Positions 1 to 5,596 of a DNA stretch of 6,411 nucleotides are shown in pieces. A program made the position numbers and the translations under genes. Source of the DNA: Phyllobacteriaceae bacterium (GTDB lineage: Bacteria > Pseudomonadota > Alphaproteobacteria > Rhizobiales > Devosiaceae); assembly GCA_012799265.1 (NCBI GenBank), contig JAAZLP010000292.1, positions 1-6,411 on the forward strand. The letters are read 5' to 3'. Below the pieces are notes generated by a model, which was not told the origin of the DNA, did no database searches, and saw nothing but the letters and a program-made list of their open reading frames with translations. Every line of letters starts with the position of its first letter. Positions within the stretch are counted from its first letter, which is position 1.

Positions 1-1011
1 AACGGCGGTGTGCCCGGTGTCGAGGGCGGTTACCACAGCTGCCAGCGGCCCGATTGCATTGGCCACGTCGTTGGCGCCATGCGCGAAGGACAACAGGGCC
101 GCCGAGAAGATCAGCGGAACGCGGAACAGTGTGGCGACGTGCTTCTTCCTGTTTTCCATATGCATGGACTGCTTGCGGACCAGCGGCATGGAGACGATCC
201 AGCCCAGTGCGCCGAACAACAGACCGAGCCCGACAATAGTGATTCCATTGGGCTTCCAGATGCGGCTCAGCCCCTTGCTGGCCAGATACATCGCGAAGAC
301 ACCGCTCATGACGGCGATCATGATCGGAACCCAGAGACGGGCGGCGGAAATCTTGTCGAGGCGTGTGGTGATGGTCGCGCGGATGATGACGAGGAAAAGC
401 GCGGCAAAAATACCGCCGAGGACTGGTGAGATCACCCAGCTCGAGGCAATGGCGCCGATCATGCCCCAGTTCACGACGCCAAAGCCCATCGCCGCCACGC
501 CGGAGCCGACAACACCGCCAACCACAGCATGCGTGGTCGATACGGGGGCCCCGATGAATGTGGCGACATTGACCCAAAGGGCCGATGCCAGAAGCGCCGC
601 CATCATCACCATGATGAAGGTTTCAAGGTCGAAGTCGGGTGTGATCAGGAGATCGCGGGCGACAGTGTTGACCACATCGCCACCGGCGAGCAGGGCGCCT
701 GCTGCTTCAAAGATTGCCGCAATGATCAGCGCGCCCGTCATGCTGATGGCGCGCGAACCCACTGCGGGGCCCATATTGTTGGCCACGTCATTGGCGCCGA
801 CATTGAGCGCCATGTAGCCGGCGATGACGACGCCGATGACCACGATATAGGTAGACGAACCACCCCCGGCGGCAAAACTCGCCCAGATAGCGGCGACGAG
901 AAGAAAGACGAGGGCAATACCAGGCGCTGCCAGCGAGCGCGCGAGGCTATGGGCAGCGTCCTCCATCCCGGCAACGCGCTTGAGGTCCTTGTCGAGGGCG
1001 CTTTCGCTCAT
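1..1011 (-). CDS. pit: PiT-family inorganic phosphate transporter (partial, C-terminus missing)
   Basis: Inner-membrane low-affinity phosphate importer of the PiT family (E. coli PitA type), probably moving metal-phosphate with protons. The reading frame on the minus strand is open for 337 codons from ATG at 1011 to the window edge, so the C-terminal part is cut off. Both copies of the duplicated PiT signature are visible: GANDVANNMGPAVG at residues 72-85 and GANDVANAIGPLAA at 312-325. Hydrophobic segments lie near residues 30-47, 53-70, 93-110, 132-155, 160-180, 185-211, 228-243 and 257-275. PVSTTHAVVG (156-165) is also typical of the family. A charged loop (279-291) precedes the second signature. 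The start MSESALDKDLKRV has no Shine-Dalgarno directly before it. An in-frame TTG three codons upstream (1018-1020) is the only near alternative, because an in-frame stop lies at 1051-1053. The gene is divergent from ilvB. No DUF47 (orfA) gene precedes it, unlike orfA-pit in Sinorhizobium meliloti. The family call is very secure. Confidence 0.96.
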   Translation of the reverse strand, partial: MSESALDKDLKRVAGMEDAAHSLARSLAAPGIALVFLLVAAIWASFAAGGGSSTYIVVIGVVIAGYMALNVGANDVANNMGPAVGSRAISMTGALIIAAIFEAAGALLAGGDVVNTVARDLLITPDFDLETFIMVMMAALLASALWVNVATFIGAPVSTTHAVVGGVVGSGVAAMGFGVVNWGMIGAIASSWVISPVLGGIFAALFLVIIRATITTRLDKISAARLWVPIMIAVMSGVFAMYLASKGLSRIWKPNGITIVGLGLLFGALGWIVSMPLVRKQSMHMENRKKHVATLFRVPLIFSAALLSFAHGANDVANAIGPLAAVVTALDTGHTAV

Positions 1012-1027
1012 GTCATGCAACTGTCGT
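1010..1027 (+). promoter_or_regulatory. Candidate Pho box (PhoB-binding site) over the pit start codon
   Basis: The sequence ATGTCAT-GCAA-CTGTCGT has two 7-base direct repeats separated by 4 bases. Each repeat differs at one base from the PhoB consensus CTGTCAT. It covers the first bases of the pit coding region and its start codon. PhoB activates many phosphate-starvation genes, but in Sinorhizobium meliloti it is known to repress orfA-pit, so a site placed to block transcription of a low-affinity transporter makes sense. The repeats run on the plus strand, against the direction of pit. Binding itself is inference. Confidence 0.45.
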
Positions 1028-1048
1028 AATGGGACTTTGACCTGCCAA
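1013..1048 (-). CDS. Possible 11-codon upstream ORF in the pit leader
   Basis: On the minus strand, GGGGAGGTGAT (1060 to 1050), an almost perfect complement of the 16S rRNA 3' end, sits 5 bases before a TTG codon at 1048-1046. That codon opens an 11-residue frame (MAGQSPITTVA). Its TGA (1015-1013) ends one base before the pit ATG at 1011. The strong ribosome site is about 40 bases from pit and not in its frame, while pit has no site of its own, so translational coupling or re-initiation is possible. The peptide resembles nothing I recognise. TTG is a rare start, so the ORF could be fortuitous, with the Shine-Dalgarno acting as a standby site. Confidence 0.3.
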   Translation of the reverse strand: MAGQSPITTVA

Positions 1049-1138
1049 TATCACCTCCCCGGAAAGCTGCCAGCCCAAAAACGGCGCTGCCTGGCACTGT
1101 TAACGCCTTTCAGCCGCGTTGGTGCCCGCCTCAATGTC

Positions 1139-1167
1139 TTGACTTGTGGTTTTGCTTCGGCCATCAA
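1139..1167 (+). promoter_or_regulatory. Candidate sigma-70 type promoter of the ilv leader transcript
   Basis: TTGACT at 1139-1144, within CTTGAC, matches the alphaproteobacterial -35 consensus. After a 17-base spacer comes CATCAA (1162-1167), or ATCAAT one base later, as a weak -10. Transcription would begin near 1174-1176, leaving a 5' leader of about 20 bases before the leader-peptide start at 1195. That spacing is right for an attenuated operon. The -35 is convincing and the -10 only partial. Confidence 0.55.
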
Positions 1168-1194
1168 TGCCGCGAACTAATTTGGAGAGGTCCC

Positions 1195-1245
1195 GTGCGG
1201 GCACTCATTCTCGTAGTACGCAGGCGCATCGGCAACGTGGGGTAA
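1195..1245 (+). CDS. ilv leader peptide (16 aa) with Leu-Ile-Leu-Val-Val control codons
   Basis: GTG at 1195 is preceded by the Shine-Dalgarno GGAGAGG (1184-1190), with 4 bases between them. The frame encodes MRALILVVRRRIGNVG and stops at TAA (1243-1245). Five consecutive codons, CTC ATT CTC GTA GTA (1204-1218), specify Leu, Ile, Leu, Val and Val, all end products of the pathway started by the downstream genes. The peptide has no expected function of its own; its translation is the sensor. When charged tRNAs for these amino acids are scarce, the ribosome stalls on this run and alters folding of the RNA ahead. The stop codon lies in the loop of the inner hairpin (1236-1254) and the Arg-Ile codons overlap the outer stem, as expected for an attenuator. 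The position between a promoter and an intrinsic terminator, 142 bases before ilvB, supports the call. It plays the role of E. coli ilvL, though I see no useful sequence similarity. Confidence 0.87.
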   Translation: MRALILVVRRRIGNVG

Positions 1246-1270
1246 AACCCCGCGCGATAGCTGATGCGCC
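1223..1270 (+). promoter_or_regulatory. Pause-type (anti-antiterminator) hairpin of the ilv attenuator
   Basis: The outer stem GGCGCATC (1223-1230) pairs perfectly with GATGCGCC (1263-1270). Nested inside, CGTGGGG (1236-1242) pairs with CCCCGCG (1248-1254) through seven pairs, one of them G-U, around the loop TAAAA that holds the leader stop codon. The 5' outer arm starts only 4 bases after the last Val control codon, so a ribosome stalled there would cover it. The freed TGGGG (1238-1242) could then pair with TCCCA (1281-1285) of the terminator's 5' arm, acting as antiterminator. The stems are read from the sequence; the switching model is inference from known amino-acid attenuators. Confidence 0.75.
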
Positions 1271-1276
1271 GAACAC

Positions 1277-1300
1277 AAGGTCCCAAACGGGGCCTTTTTT
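1277..1300 (+). terminator. Intrinsic terminator (attenuator) ahead of ilvB
   Basis: AAGGTCCC (1277-1284) pairs with GGGGCCTT (1289-1296) over 8 pairs with one G-U, around the loop AAAC. A run of six T (1295-1300) follows. It lies between the leader peptide and ilvB, 86 bases before the ilvB start, so it would abort transcription when branched-chain amino acids are plentiful. A second run of six T (1307-1312) follows. Since pit is divergent and transcribed away from here, this terminator cannot be the end of another gene on this strand, which favours an attenuator role. Confidence 0.87.
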
Positions 1301-1386
1301 ATTGCCTTTTTTCCGACAACGCGGTTTTAAGGCGGCAAGGATAGTAACGCCCGGTACGGTGGGCCCCGAGGAGTAGGATAGCGAAA

Positions 1387-3156
1387 ATGGCAGAGAAGAT
1401 GACCGGCGCGGAGATGGTGATCCAGGCACTGACGGATCAGGGTGTTGAACATATCTTCGGATATCCCGGTGGTGCCGCACTGCCGATCTATGACGCGATG
1501 TTCCAGCAGGATTTCGTCCAGCACATTCTTGTGCGCCACGAACAGGGCGCGACCCATATGGCAGAAGGCTATGCCCGCTCGACCGGGAAGCCGGGCGTGG
1601 TGCTGGTGACCTCGGGTCCGGGCGCGACCAACGCCGTTACCGGCCTCACCGACGCGCTCCTCGACTCCATCCCGCTCGTCTGCATCACTGCCCAGGTTCC
1701 GACCACGCTGATCGGCACGGACGCTTTCCAGGAATGCGACACCGTGGGCATCACCCGCTCCTGCACCAAGCACAACTACCTCGTGAAGTCGGTGCACGAC
1801 TTGCCGCGCATCCTGCATGAGGCATTCCTCATCGCTACGACCGGCCGCCCGGGCCCTGTGGTCATCGACATTCCCAAGGATGTGCAGTTTGCCCTCGGTG
1901 AATATTACCGCCCCGATGCCGATACACTGCGCCACCAGTCCTATCGTCCGCAGGTGGATGGCGACCTCGCCGCCATCGAGGCGGCTGTCGATCTCATGCT
2001 CAAGGCCGAACGCCCAATCTTCTATACGGGCGGTGGTGTCATCAATGCGGGCCCCGAAGCCTCGCAGAACCTGCGCGAACTCGCAGAACTGACCGGTTTC
2101 CCCGTGACCTCGACCCTGATGGGCCTCGGCGCCTTTCCCGCGTCCAGCCCGCAGTGGATGGGCATGCTGGGCATGCACGGCACCTACGAAGCCAATCTGG
2201 CGATGCATGACTGCGACGTCATGATCAATATTGGCGCCCGCTTCGACGACCGTATCACCGGCCGCATCGACGCGTTCTCGCCGAACAGCCGCAAGATCCA
2301 TGTCGACATCGACCCGTCATCAATCAACAAGGTCGTGCAGGTGGATATCCCGATCATCGGCGACTGCAACCGCGTCCTCGAAGAGATGATCCGCATCTGG
2401 CGCAGCAAGACCAATCAGCCGCGCACCGAAGCGATCGCTCCCTGGTGGGACCAGATCGCCAAGTGGCGTGCCGTGAATTCGCTCGGCTACAAGAACTCCG
2501 ACACGATCATCAAGCCGCAATACGCCATCGAGCGTCTCTATGAGGCGACAAAGAAGCAGTCGAAGGAAGTCTACATCACGACCGAAGTCGGCCAGCACCA
2601 GATGTGGGCGGCGCAGCACTTCCACTTCGACAAGCCGAACCACTGGATGACTTCCGGCGGTCTGGGCACGATGGGCTATGGCCTGCCGGCCGCCGTCGGC
2701 GTGCAGGTTGCGCATCCGGATGCGCTGGTCATCGACATCGCTGGCGAAGCCTCGGTGCAGATGACCATGCAGGAACTCTCCACGGCCATTCAGTATCGCC
2801 TGCCGATCAAGGTGTTCATCCTCAACAATGAACGCATGGGCATGGTCCGCCAGTGGCAGGACCTGCTGCATGGCTCGCGCTACGCGCACTCCTATTCGGA
2901 ATCGCTGCCGGATTTCGTCAAGCTCGCCGAAGCCTATGGTGCCAAGGGCATCCGCTGCGAAACCCCGGCCGAACTCGACGCGGCAATTGCCGAAATGCTC
3001 GACTATGACGGCCCGGTGCTCTTCGACGTCATAGTCGAAAAGGACGAGAACTGCCTGCCGATGATCCCGTCGGGCAAGCCGCATAACGAAATCATCCTGC
3101 CCGATACTGCCAATATCGGCGACATCATCGACGAGAAGGGACGGCAGCTGGTCTAG
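1387..3156 (+). CDS. ilvB: Acetolactate (acetohydroxyacid) synthase, large catalytic subunit
   Basis: Cytosolic ThDP-, Mg- and FAD-dependent enzyme that joins two pyruvates to 2-acetolactate, or pyruvate with 2-oxobutyrate to 2-aceto-2-hydroxybutyrate, the first common step of valine, leucine and isoleucine synthesis. At 589 residues it has normal length. The N-terminal ThDP domain (about 5-170) carries GYPGGAALPIYDA and the catalytic Glu of VRHEQGA (E52), followed by SGPGATN (76-82). The central FAD-binding domain (about 190-330) includes GGGVIN and ARFDDRITG. The C-terminal ThDP domain (about 375-560) has GGLGTMGYGLPAAVG (424-438), the cofactor motif GEAS...NN (453-481) and GMVRQWQ (485-491). 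The usual motif begins GDG or GDAS; here the metal-ligand position is Glu454. A Shine-Dalgarno-like AGGA (1375-1378) lies 8 bases before the ATG, with GAGGAG slightly upstream. ilvN follows after 23 bases. Expression is probably controlled by the upstream attenuator. It is called ilvI in some rhizobia. Confidence 0.97.
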   Translation: MAEKMTGAEMVIQALTDQGVEHIFGYPGGAALPIYDAMFQQDFVQHILVRHEQGATHMAEGYARSTGKPGVVLVTSGPGATNAVTGLTDALLDSIPLVCITAQVPTTLIGTDAFQECDTVGITRSCTKHNYLVKSVHDLPRILHEAFLIATTGRPGPVVIDIPKDVQFALGEYYRPDADTLRHQSYRPQVDGDLAAIEAAVDLMLKAERPIFYTGGGVINAGPEASQNLRELAELTGFPVTSTLMGLGAFPASSPQWMGMLGMHGTYEANLAMHDCDVMINIGARFDDRITGRIDAFSPNSRKIHVDIDPSSINKVVQVDIPIIGDCNRVLEEMIRIWRSKTNQPRTEAIAPWWDQIAKWRAVNSLGYKNSDTIIKPQYAIERLYEATKKQSKEVYITTEVGQHQMWAAQHFHFDKPNHWMTSGGLGTMGYGLPAAVGVQVAHPDALVIDIAGEASVQMTMQELSTAIQYRLPIKVFILNNERMGMVRQWQDLLHGSRYAHSYSESLPDFVKLAEAYGAKGIRCETPAELDAAIAEMLDYDGPVLFDVIVEKDENCLPMIPSGKPHNEIILPDTANIGDIIDEKGRQLV

Positions 3157-3179
3157 GCCACTGCGGAGGATTTTTAGAC

Positions 3180-3734
3180 ATGAACGCACATCTGCAGCCC
3201 ACCGGTTCCGCCTATTTCCTGACCCAGGAAACCCAGCTGACGGAACGCCATACGCTCTCCGTCCTGGTCGACAACGAGCCCGGGATCCTCGCCCGCGTTG
3301 TCAGTCTCTTTTCAGCGCGCGGCTTCAATATCGAAAGCCTGACCGTCAGCGAGACCGAACACGACAAGCGACTTAGTCGCATCACCGTTGTCGTGGTCGC
3401 TACGCCCAAGGTTCTGGTCCAGATCAAGCTTCAGCTTGAGCGTTTGGTGCCGGTGCACCGGGTGCACGACCTCACCGCGGAAGGCGCCTATCTTGAGCGC
3501 GAGCTGGCCCTGATCAAGGTCAAGGGCACCGGCGAGCACCGGGCCGAGACCCTCCGTCTGGCCGATGCCTTCCGCGCCCACATCGTCGATGCGACGGTCG
3601 AGAGCTTCGTTTTCGAGGTGACCGGCAAGCCGGAAAAGATCGACAGCTTCATCGCCCTGATGTCGCCGCTCGGCCTCGTGGAAGTCGTCCGCACCGGTCT
3701 GGCGGCCATCAGCCGCGGCCCGAGCGGCATGTGA
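3180..3734 (+). CDS. ilvN: Acetolactate synthase, small regulatory subunit
   Basis: Regulatory partner of the large subunit: it stimulates catalysis and confers feedback inhibition by valine or other branched-chain amino acids. It has 184 residues, about 20 more than E. coli IlvH because of an N-terminal extension (MNAHLQPTGSAYFLTQETQL). An ACT domain spans about 23-97, with the effector-site motif DNEPGILARV (31-40) and GFNIESL (48-54). The C-terminal small-subunit domain runs from about 107 to 178 (ELALIKVKG ... FEVTGKPEKIDSFI ... GLVEVVRTG). The start is supported by GGAGG at 3165-3169, 10 bases upstream. The 23-base distance from ilvB indicates co-transcription. It is called ilvH in some relatives. 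No truncation or missing core motif is apparent. Confidence 0.96.
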   Translation: MNAHLQPTGSAYFLTQETQLTERHTLSVLVDNEPGILARVVSLFSARGFNIESLTVSETEHDKRLSRITVVVVATPKVLVQIKLQLERLVPVHRVHDLTAEGAYLERELALIKVKGTGEHRAETLRLADAFRAHIVDATVESFVFEVTGKPEKIDSFIALMSPLGLVEVVRTGLAAISRGPSGM

Positions 3735-3768
3735 TCGGCAAAAACTGATCGCTGCTATCAAAAGGTAC

Positions 3769-3789
3769 GATTGGGCGGTTCGCCCAGTC
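3769..3789 (+). other. Strong hairpin between ilvN and pdxJ
   Basis: GATTGGGCG (3769-3777) pairs with CGCCCAGTC (3781-3789) over 9 pairs with one G-U, around the loop GTT. No T run follows on the plus strand, so it is not a standard intrinsic terminator there. On the minus strand it would be followed by a weak TTTT. It may mark an mRNA processing or 3'-end stability point between ilvBN and pdxJ. Confidence 0.45.
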
Positions 3790-3826
3790 TGGTGTAGAGC
3801 AGGGGCATCGTCTCCTGAGTCCCGAC

Positions 3827-4567
3827 ATGACCCTGCTGTCCGCTAATCTCAACGCCGTCGCCCAGTTGCGTAACCGCCGCGATCTTCCCTGGCCAAGTGT
3901 CACCGGGATCGCGCGCGTTGTGCTTGACGCGGGCGCCAGCGGCATCACGGTCCATCCGCGGCCGGACGAGCGCCATATCCGACGCACCGATGTCTTTGAC
4001 CTCAGCGAGCTCTTGCGTGCCGAATACCCCGAGGCCGAGTTCAACATCGAGGGCTATCCGAGCGCCGATTTCGTTGCCCTCATCAACGAGATCAATCCCC
4101 ATCAGGTGACGCTTGTGCCGGACGATCCTGCCCAGGCCACCTCCGATCACGGCTGGGATTTTGTTGGCCAGCAGGCGCTGCTGACCGATGTCATTGCGCA
4201 ACTGAAGGCCCCAGGCCGCCGTATTTCGCTCTTTGCCGATCCGGACACCAACCAAGCTGGCATTGCTGCCGCCAAGGCTGCCGGCGCTGACCGCATCGAA
4301 CTCTTCACCGGTCCCTATGGCGCCTGCCACGACGATCCGGCAGCAGCCGACGCGCAATTGGCGGTGCTTGCTGTGACCTGCCAGAAGGCGCTCGATGCCG
4401 GGCTTGGCGTCAATGCCGGTCACGACCTGACGCTTGAAAACCTGCCAGCGTTCCAGGCCAAGGTGCACGGCGTTTCGGAAGCCTCGATCGGTCACGGGCT
4501 GACCGCTGACGCGCTGCTCTATGGTTTTGCCGAAGCCACAAGACGCTATATCGCCGTTCTGGCCTGA
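3827..4567 (+). CDS. pdxJ: Pyridoxine 5'-phosphate synthase PdxJ
   Basis: Last step of the DXP-dependent vitamin B6 pathway: condenses 3-amino-2-oxopropyl phosphate (from PdxA) with 1-deoxy-D-xylulose 5-phosphate to give pyridoxine 5'-phosphate. It is a cytosolic TIM-barrel enzyme, usually octameric. At 246 residues it has normal family length. Visible signatures are SANLNAVAQLRNRR (5-18), ITVHPRPDERHIR (40-52, with His43, Arg45 and His50), FNIEGYPS (72-79, with the catalytic Glu75), VTLVPDDP (94-101), SLFADPD (134-140), IELFTGPYG (157-165), VNAGHDL (195-201, His199) and SIGHGL (220-225). The ATG has no clear Shine-Dalgarno and no ATG or GTG lies in frame in the 60 bases upstream, so the start rests on the conserved N-terminus. 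It lies 92 bases after ilvN in the same direction and may share its transcript. The neighbourhood contains no other pyridoxal gene. Confidence 0.96.
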   Translation: MTLLSANLNAVAQLRNRRDLPWPSVTGIARVVLDAGASGITVHPRPDERHIRRTDVFDLSELLRAEYPEAEFNIEGYPSADFVALINEINPHQVTLVPDDPAQATSDHGWDFVGQQALLTDVIAQLKAPGRRISLFADPDTNQAGIAAAKAAGADRIELFTGPYGACHDDPAAADAQLAVLAVTCQKALDAGLGVNAGHDLTLENLPAFQAKVHGVSEASIGHGLTADALLYGFAEATRRYIAVLA

Positions 4568-4778
4568 TCGGCGGCGGCTGCAACCAGGACTGCCTGTCAC
4601 TCAATCCGCTCGCCTAGATTGTTGCGCCCTTGTGAACACTGCGTCTTGCACCAGGCATAGACGAGCCACTGACCCCGCTTAGTTCCTCCAAAGTTCCACG
4701 AAAACCCTTTCGTTATCGATACTTACACCCGTGTGCCTATGCCACCCATATGTGTCTGGGCGACACGGACGTACCCTC
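4568..4778. other. Intergenic region after pdxJ with no recognised gene
   Basis: I see no credible coding sequence and no intrinsic terminator after pdxJ here. Minor structures are CGAAA-ACCC-TTTCG (4699-4712), the 8-base palindrome TATCGATA (4714-4721), and an imperfect dyad between CCGTGTGCC near 4729 and GGGCGACACGG near 4768. None fits a riboswitch I know. An in-frame upstream extension of the FMN reductase gene to GTG at 4731 is possible on paper but lacks a ribosome-binding site and family support. Confidence 0.5.
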
Positions 4779-4808
4779 TTGAGAGTTTCGCTGACAGGCA
4801 CATATATC
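4779..4808 (+). promoter_or_regulatory. Candidate promoter of the FMN reductase gene
   Basis: TTGAGA (4779-4784) matches 5 of 6 bases of the TTGACA -35 consensus. It is followed after 18 bases by TATATC (4803-4808), or after 17 by ATATAT, as the -10. Transcription would start near 4814, giving a 5' leader of about 30 bases before ATG 4845. No operator is evident apart from the small CTC-TTGA-GAG repeat over the -35. Confidence 0.5.
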
Positions 4809-4844
4809 GCCTCAGTTACGTTTTGTTACTGGAGGCTGAACCCC

Positions 4845-5459
4845 ATGTCCAAACTCAAGATTGGCGTCATCATCTCGTCCACCCGCCCGACCCGCTTCGG
4901 CGAGCTCCCGGCCCAGTGGATCCTTGAAAAGGCCAATGCGCGCCCGGAAATCGACGCCGAGATCGTCGACCTGCGCGACTTCAACCTGCCTTTCTTTGAC
5001 GAGGTTGCATCGAACGCCTGGGCTCCGAGCCAGAACCCGGAAGCCGTTCGTTGGCAGAAGAAGATCGCCGAATTTGACGGCTACATTTTCGTCACCGCTG
5101 AATACAACCGCGCCATCACCGGTGCGCTGAAGAACGCCATCGACCAGGCTTATGTCGAGTGGAACAAGAAGGCTTTCGGCGCCGTCGGTTACGGTTCGGT
5201 TGGCGGCGCCCGCGCCATCGAAAACCTCCGCACCATCGGTGTTGAACTGCAGATGGTTTCGACCCGTTCGGCAGTCCATATCGCCGGCGCAGACTTCTTC
5301 TCCGTTCACCCGGGCTTTGGTGGCACCAAGACCCTGGCTGACCTTGAGCCGGCAATCGGCCCGTCGGCCAACGACATGCTCGACCAGCTGATCTGGTGGG
5401 GCAATGCTGCAAAGGCTGCGCGCGAAAACGAAAATCAGGCTGCAGCCGCAGCCGAGTAA
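4845..5459 (+). CDS. NAD(P)H-dependent FMN reductase-family protein (flavodoxin-like fold)
   Basis: Probable cytosolic flavoprotein reducing FMN, quinones, azo compounds or other acceptors with NAD(P)H; the physiological substrate cannot be read from sequence. It has 204 residues, normal for the NADPH-dependent FMN reductase (PF03358) family. The FMN phosphate loop SSTRPTRFGE is at 11-20 after the first beta strand (KIGVII). The second flavin-binding signature TAEYNRAITGALKNAIDQAY is at 84-103, and GYGSVGGARAIENLR is at 115-129. The C-terminus is a low-complexity Ala/Glu tail (190-204), likely disordered. The start at 4845 is fixed by GGAGG at 4831-4835, 9 bases upstream, and by the family N-terminus. 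It appears to be a single-gene unit with its own promoter and a strong terminator. Proteins of this family are often oxidative-stress or quinone-detoxification enzymes, but nothing here shows that directly. Confidence 0.92.
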   Translation: MSKLKIGVIISSTRPTRFGELPAQWILEKANARPEIDAEIVDLRDFNLPFFDEVASNAWAPSQNPEAVRWQKKIAEFDGYIFVTAEYNRAITGALKNAIDQAYVEWNKKAFGAVGYGSVGGARAIENLRTIGVELQMVSTRSAVHIAGADFFSVHPGFGGTKTLADLEPAIGPSANDMLDQLIWWGNAAKAARENENQAAAAAE

Positions 5460-5490
5460 GTTTGCGCGGACTTCGGTCTCCGCTTACCTC

Positions 5491-5522
5491 GAAAGGCCGG
5501 TGCGTCTGCACCGGCCTTTCTT
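5491..5522 (+). terminator. Intrinsic terminator after the FMN reductase gene
   Basis: A perfect 13-pair stem, GAAAGGCCGGTGC (5491-5503) with GCACCGGCCTTTC (5508-5520), closes on the loop GTCT and continues into a T-rich tract (TTTCTTGTATTTT, 5517-5529). It begins 32 bases after the stop codon. A smaller hairpin GCGGA/TCCGC (5466-5483) with CTTCGG in its loop lies between the stop and the terminator. The A run on the 5' side would allow partial function on the minus strand too, but no minus-strand gene ends here. Confidence 0.93.
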
Positions 5523-5596
5523 GTATTTTGAACCTTTTAGATAGAAGTGTGTTGTGTTCCTCGGGCCCCGGGTGTACTCCGCGCCCGCCTTGAACC

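Noticed and set aside
8..817. Plus-strand 269-residue open frame over the phosphate transporter
   Set aside because: The opposite strand encodes an unmistakable PiT transporter with both GANDVAN signatures. The plus-strand translation has no recognisable domain and is a GC-rich antisense shadow; the same applies to the frames at 10-429 and 529-1029.
1068..1096. Inverted repeat TGCCAG / CTGGCA in the pit-ilv gap
   Set aside because: Only 6 pairs across a 17-base loop, with no extension and no known operator match; likely chance in GC-rich DNA.
1092..1106. Possible sigma-54 promoter (TGGCAC with GC twelve bases on) pointing to ilvB
   Set aside because: The -24 half is exact and the GG to GC spacing is right, but the -12 half reads ACGC instead of TTGC. 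No activator context is visible, and the TTGACT promoter at 1139 explains the leader better.
1095..1113. A second Pho-box-like pair (CTGTTAA and CTTTCAG)
   Set aside because: The repeats are 10 rather than 11 bases apart and match the consensus poorly; the site at 1010-1027 is clearly better.
1327..2301. Minus-strand 324-residue open frame over the start of ilvB
   Set aside because: It is antisense to conserved acetolactate synthase sequence, has no family resemblance and has an Arg/His/Gly-rich shadow composition. The same reasoning removes the minus-strand frame at 2320-3189.
3758..4600. Minus-strand 280-residue open frame over pdxJ
   Set aside because: pdxJ on the plus strand is a full-length, motif-complete gene. 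The antisense frame shows no domain and lacks an independent ribosome site.
4731..4844. Longer N-terminus for the FMN reductase from GTG 4731
   Set aside because: The added 38 residues have no family counterpart and would overlap the candidate promoter. The ATG at 4845 has a well-spaced GGAGG and begins at the usual family N-terminus.
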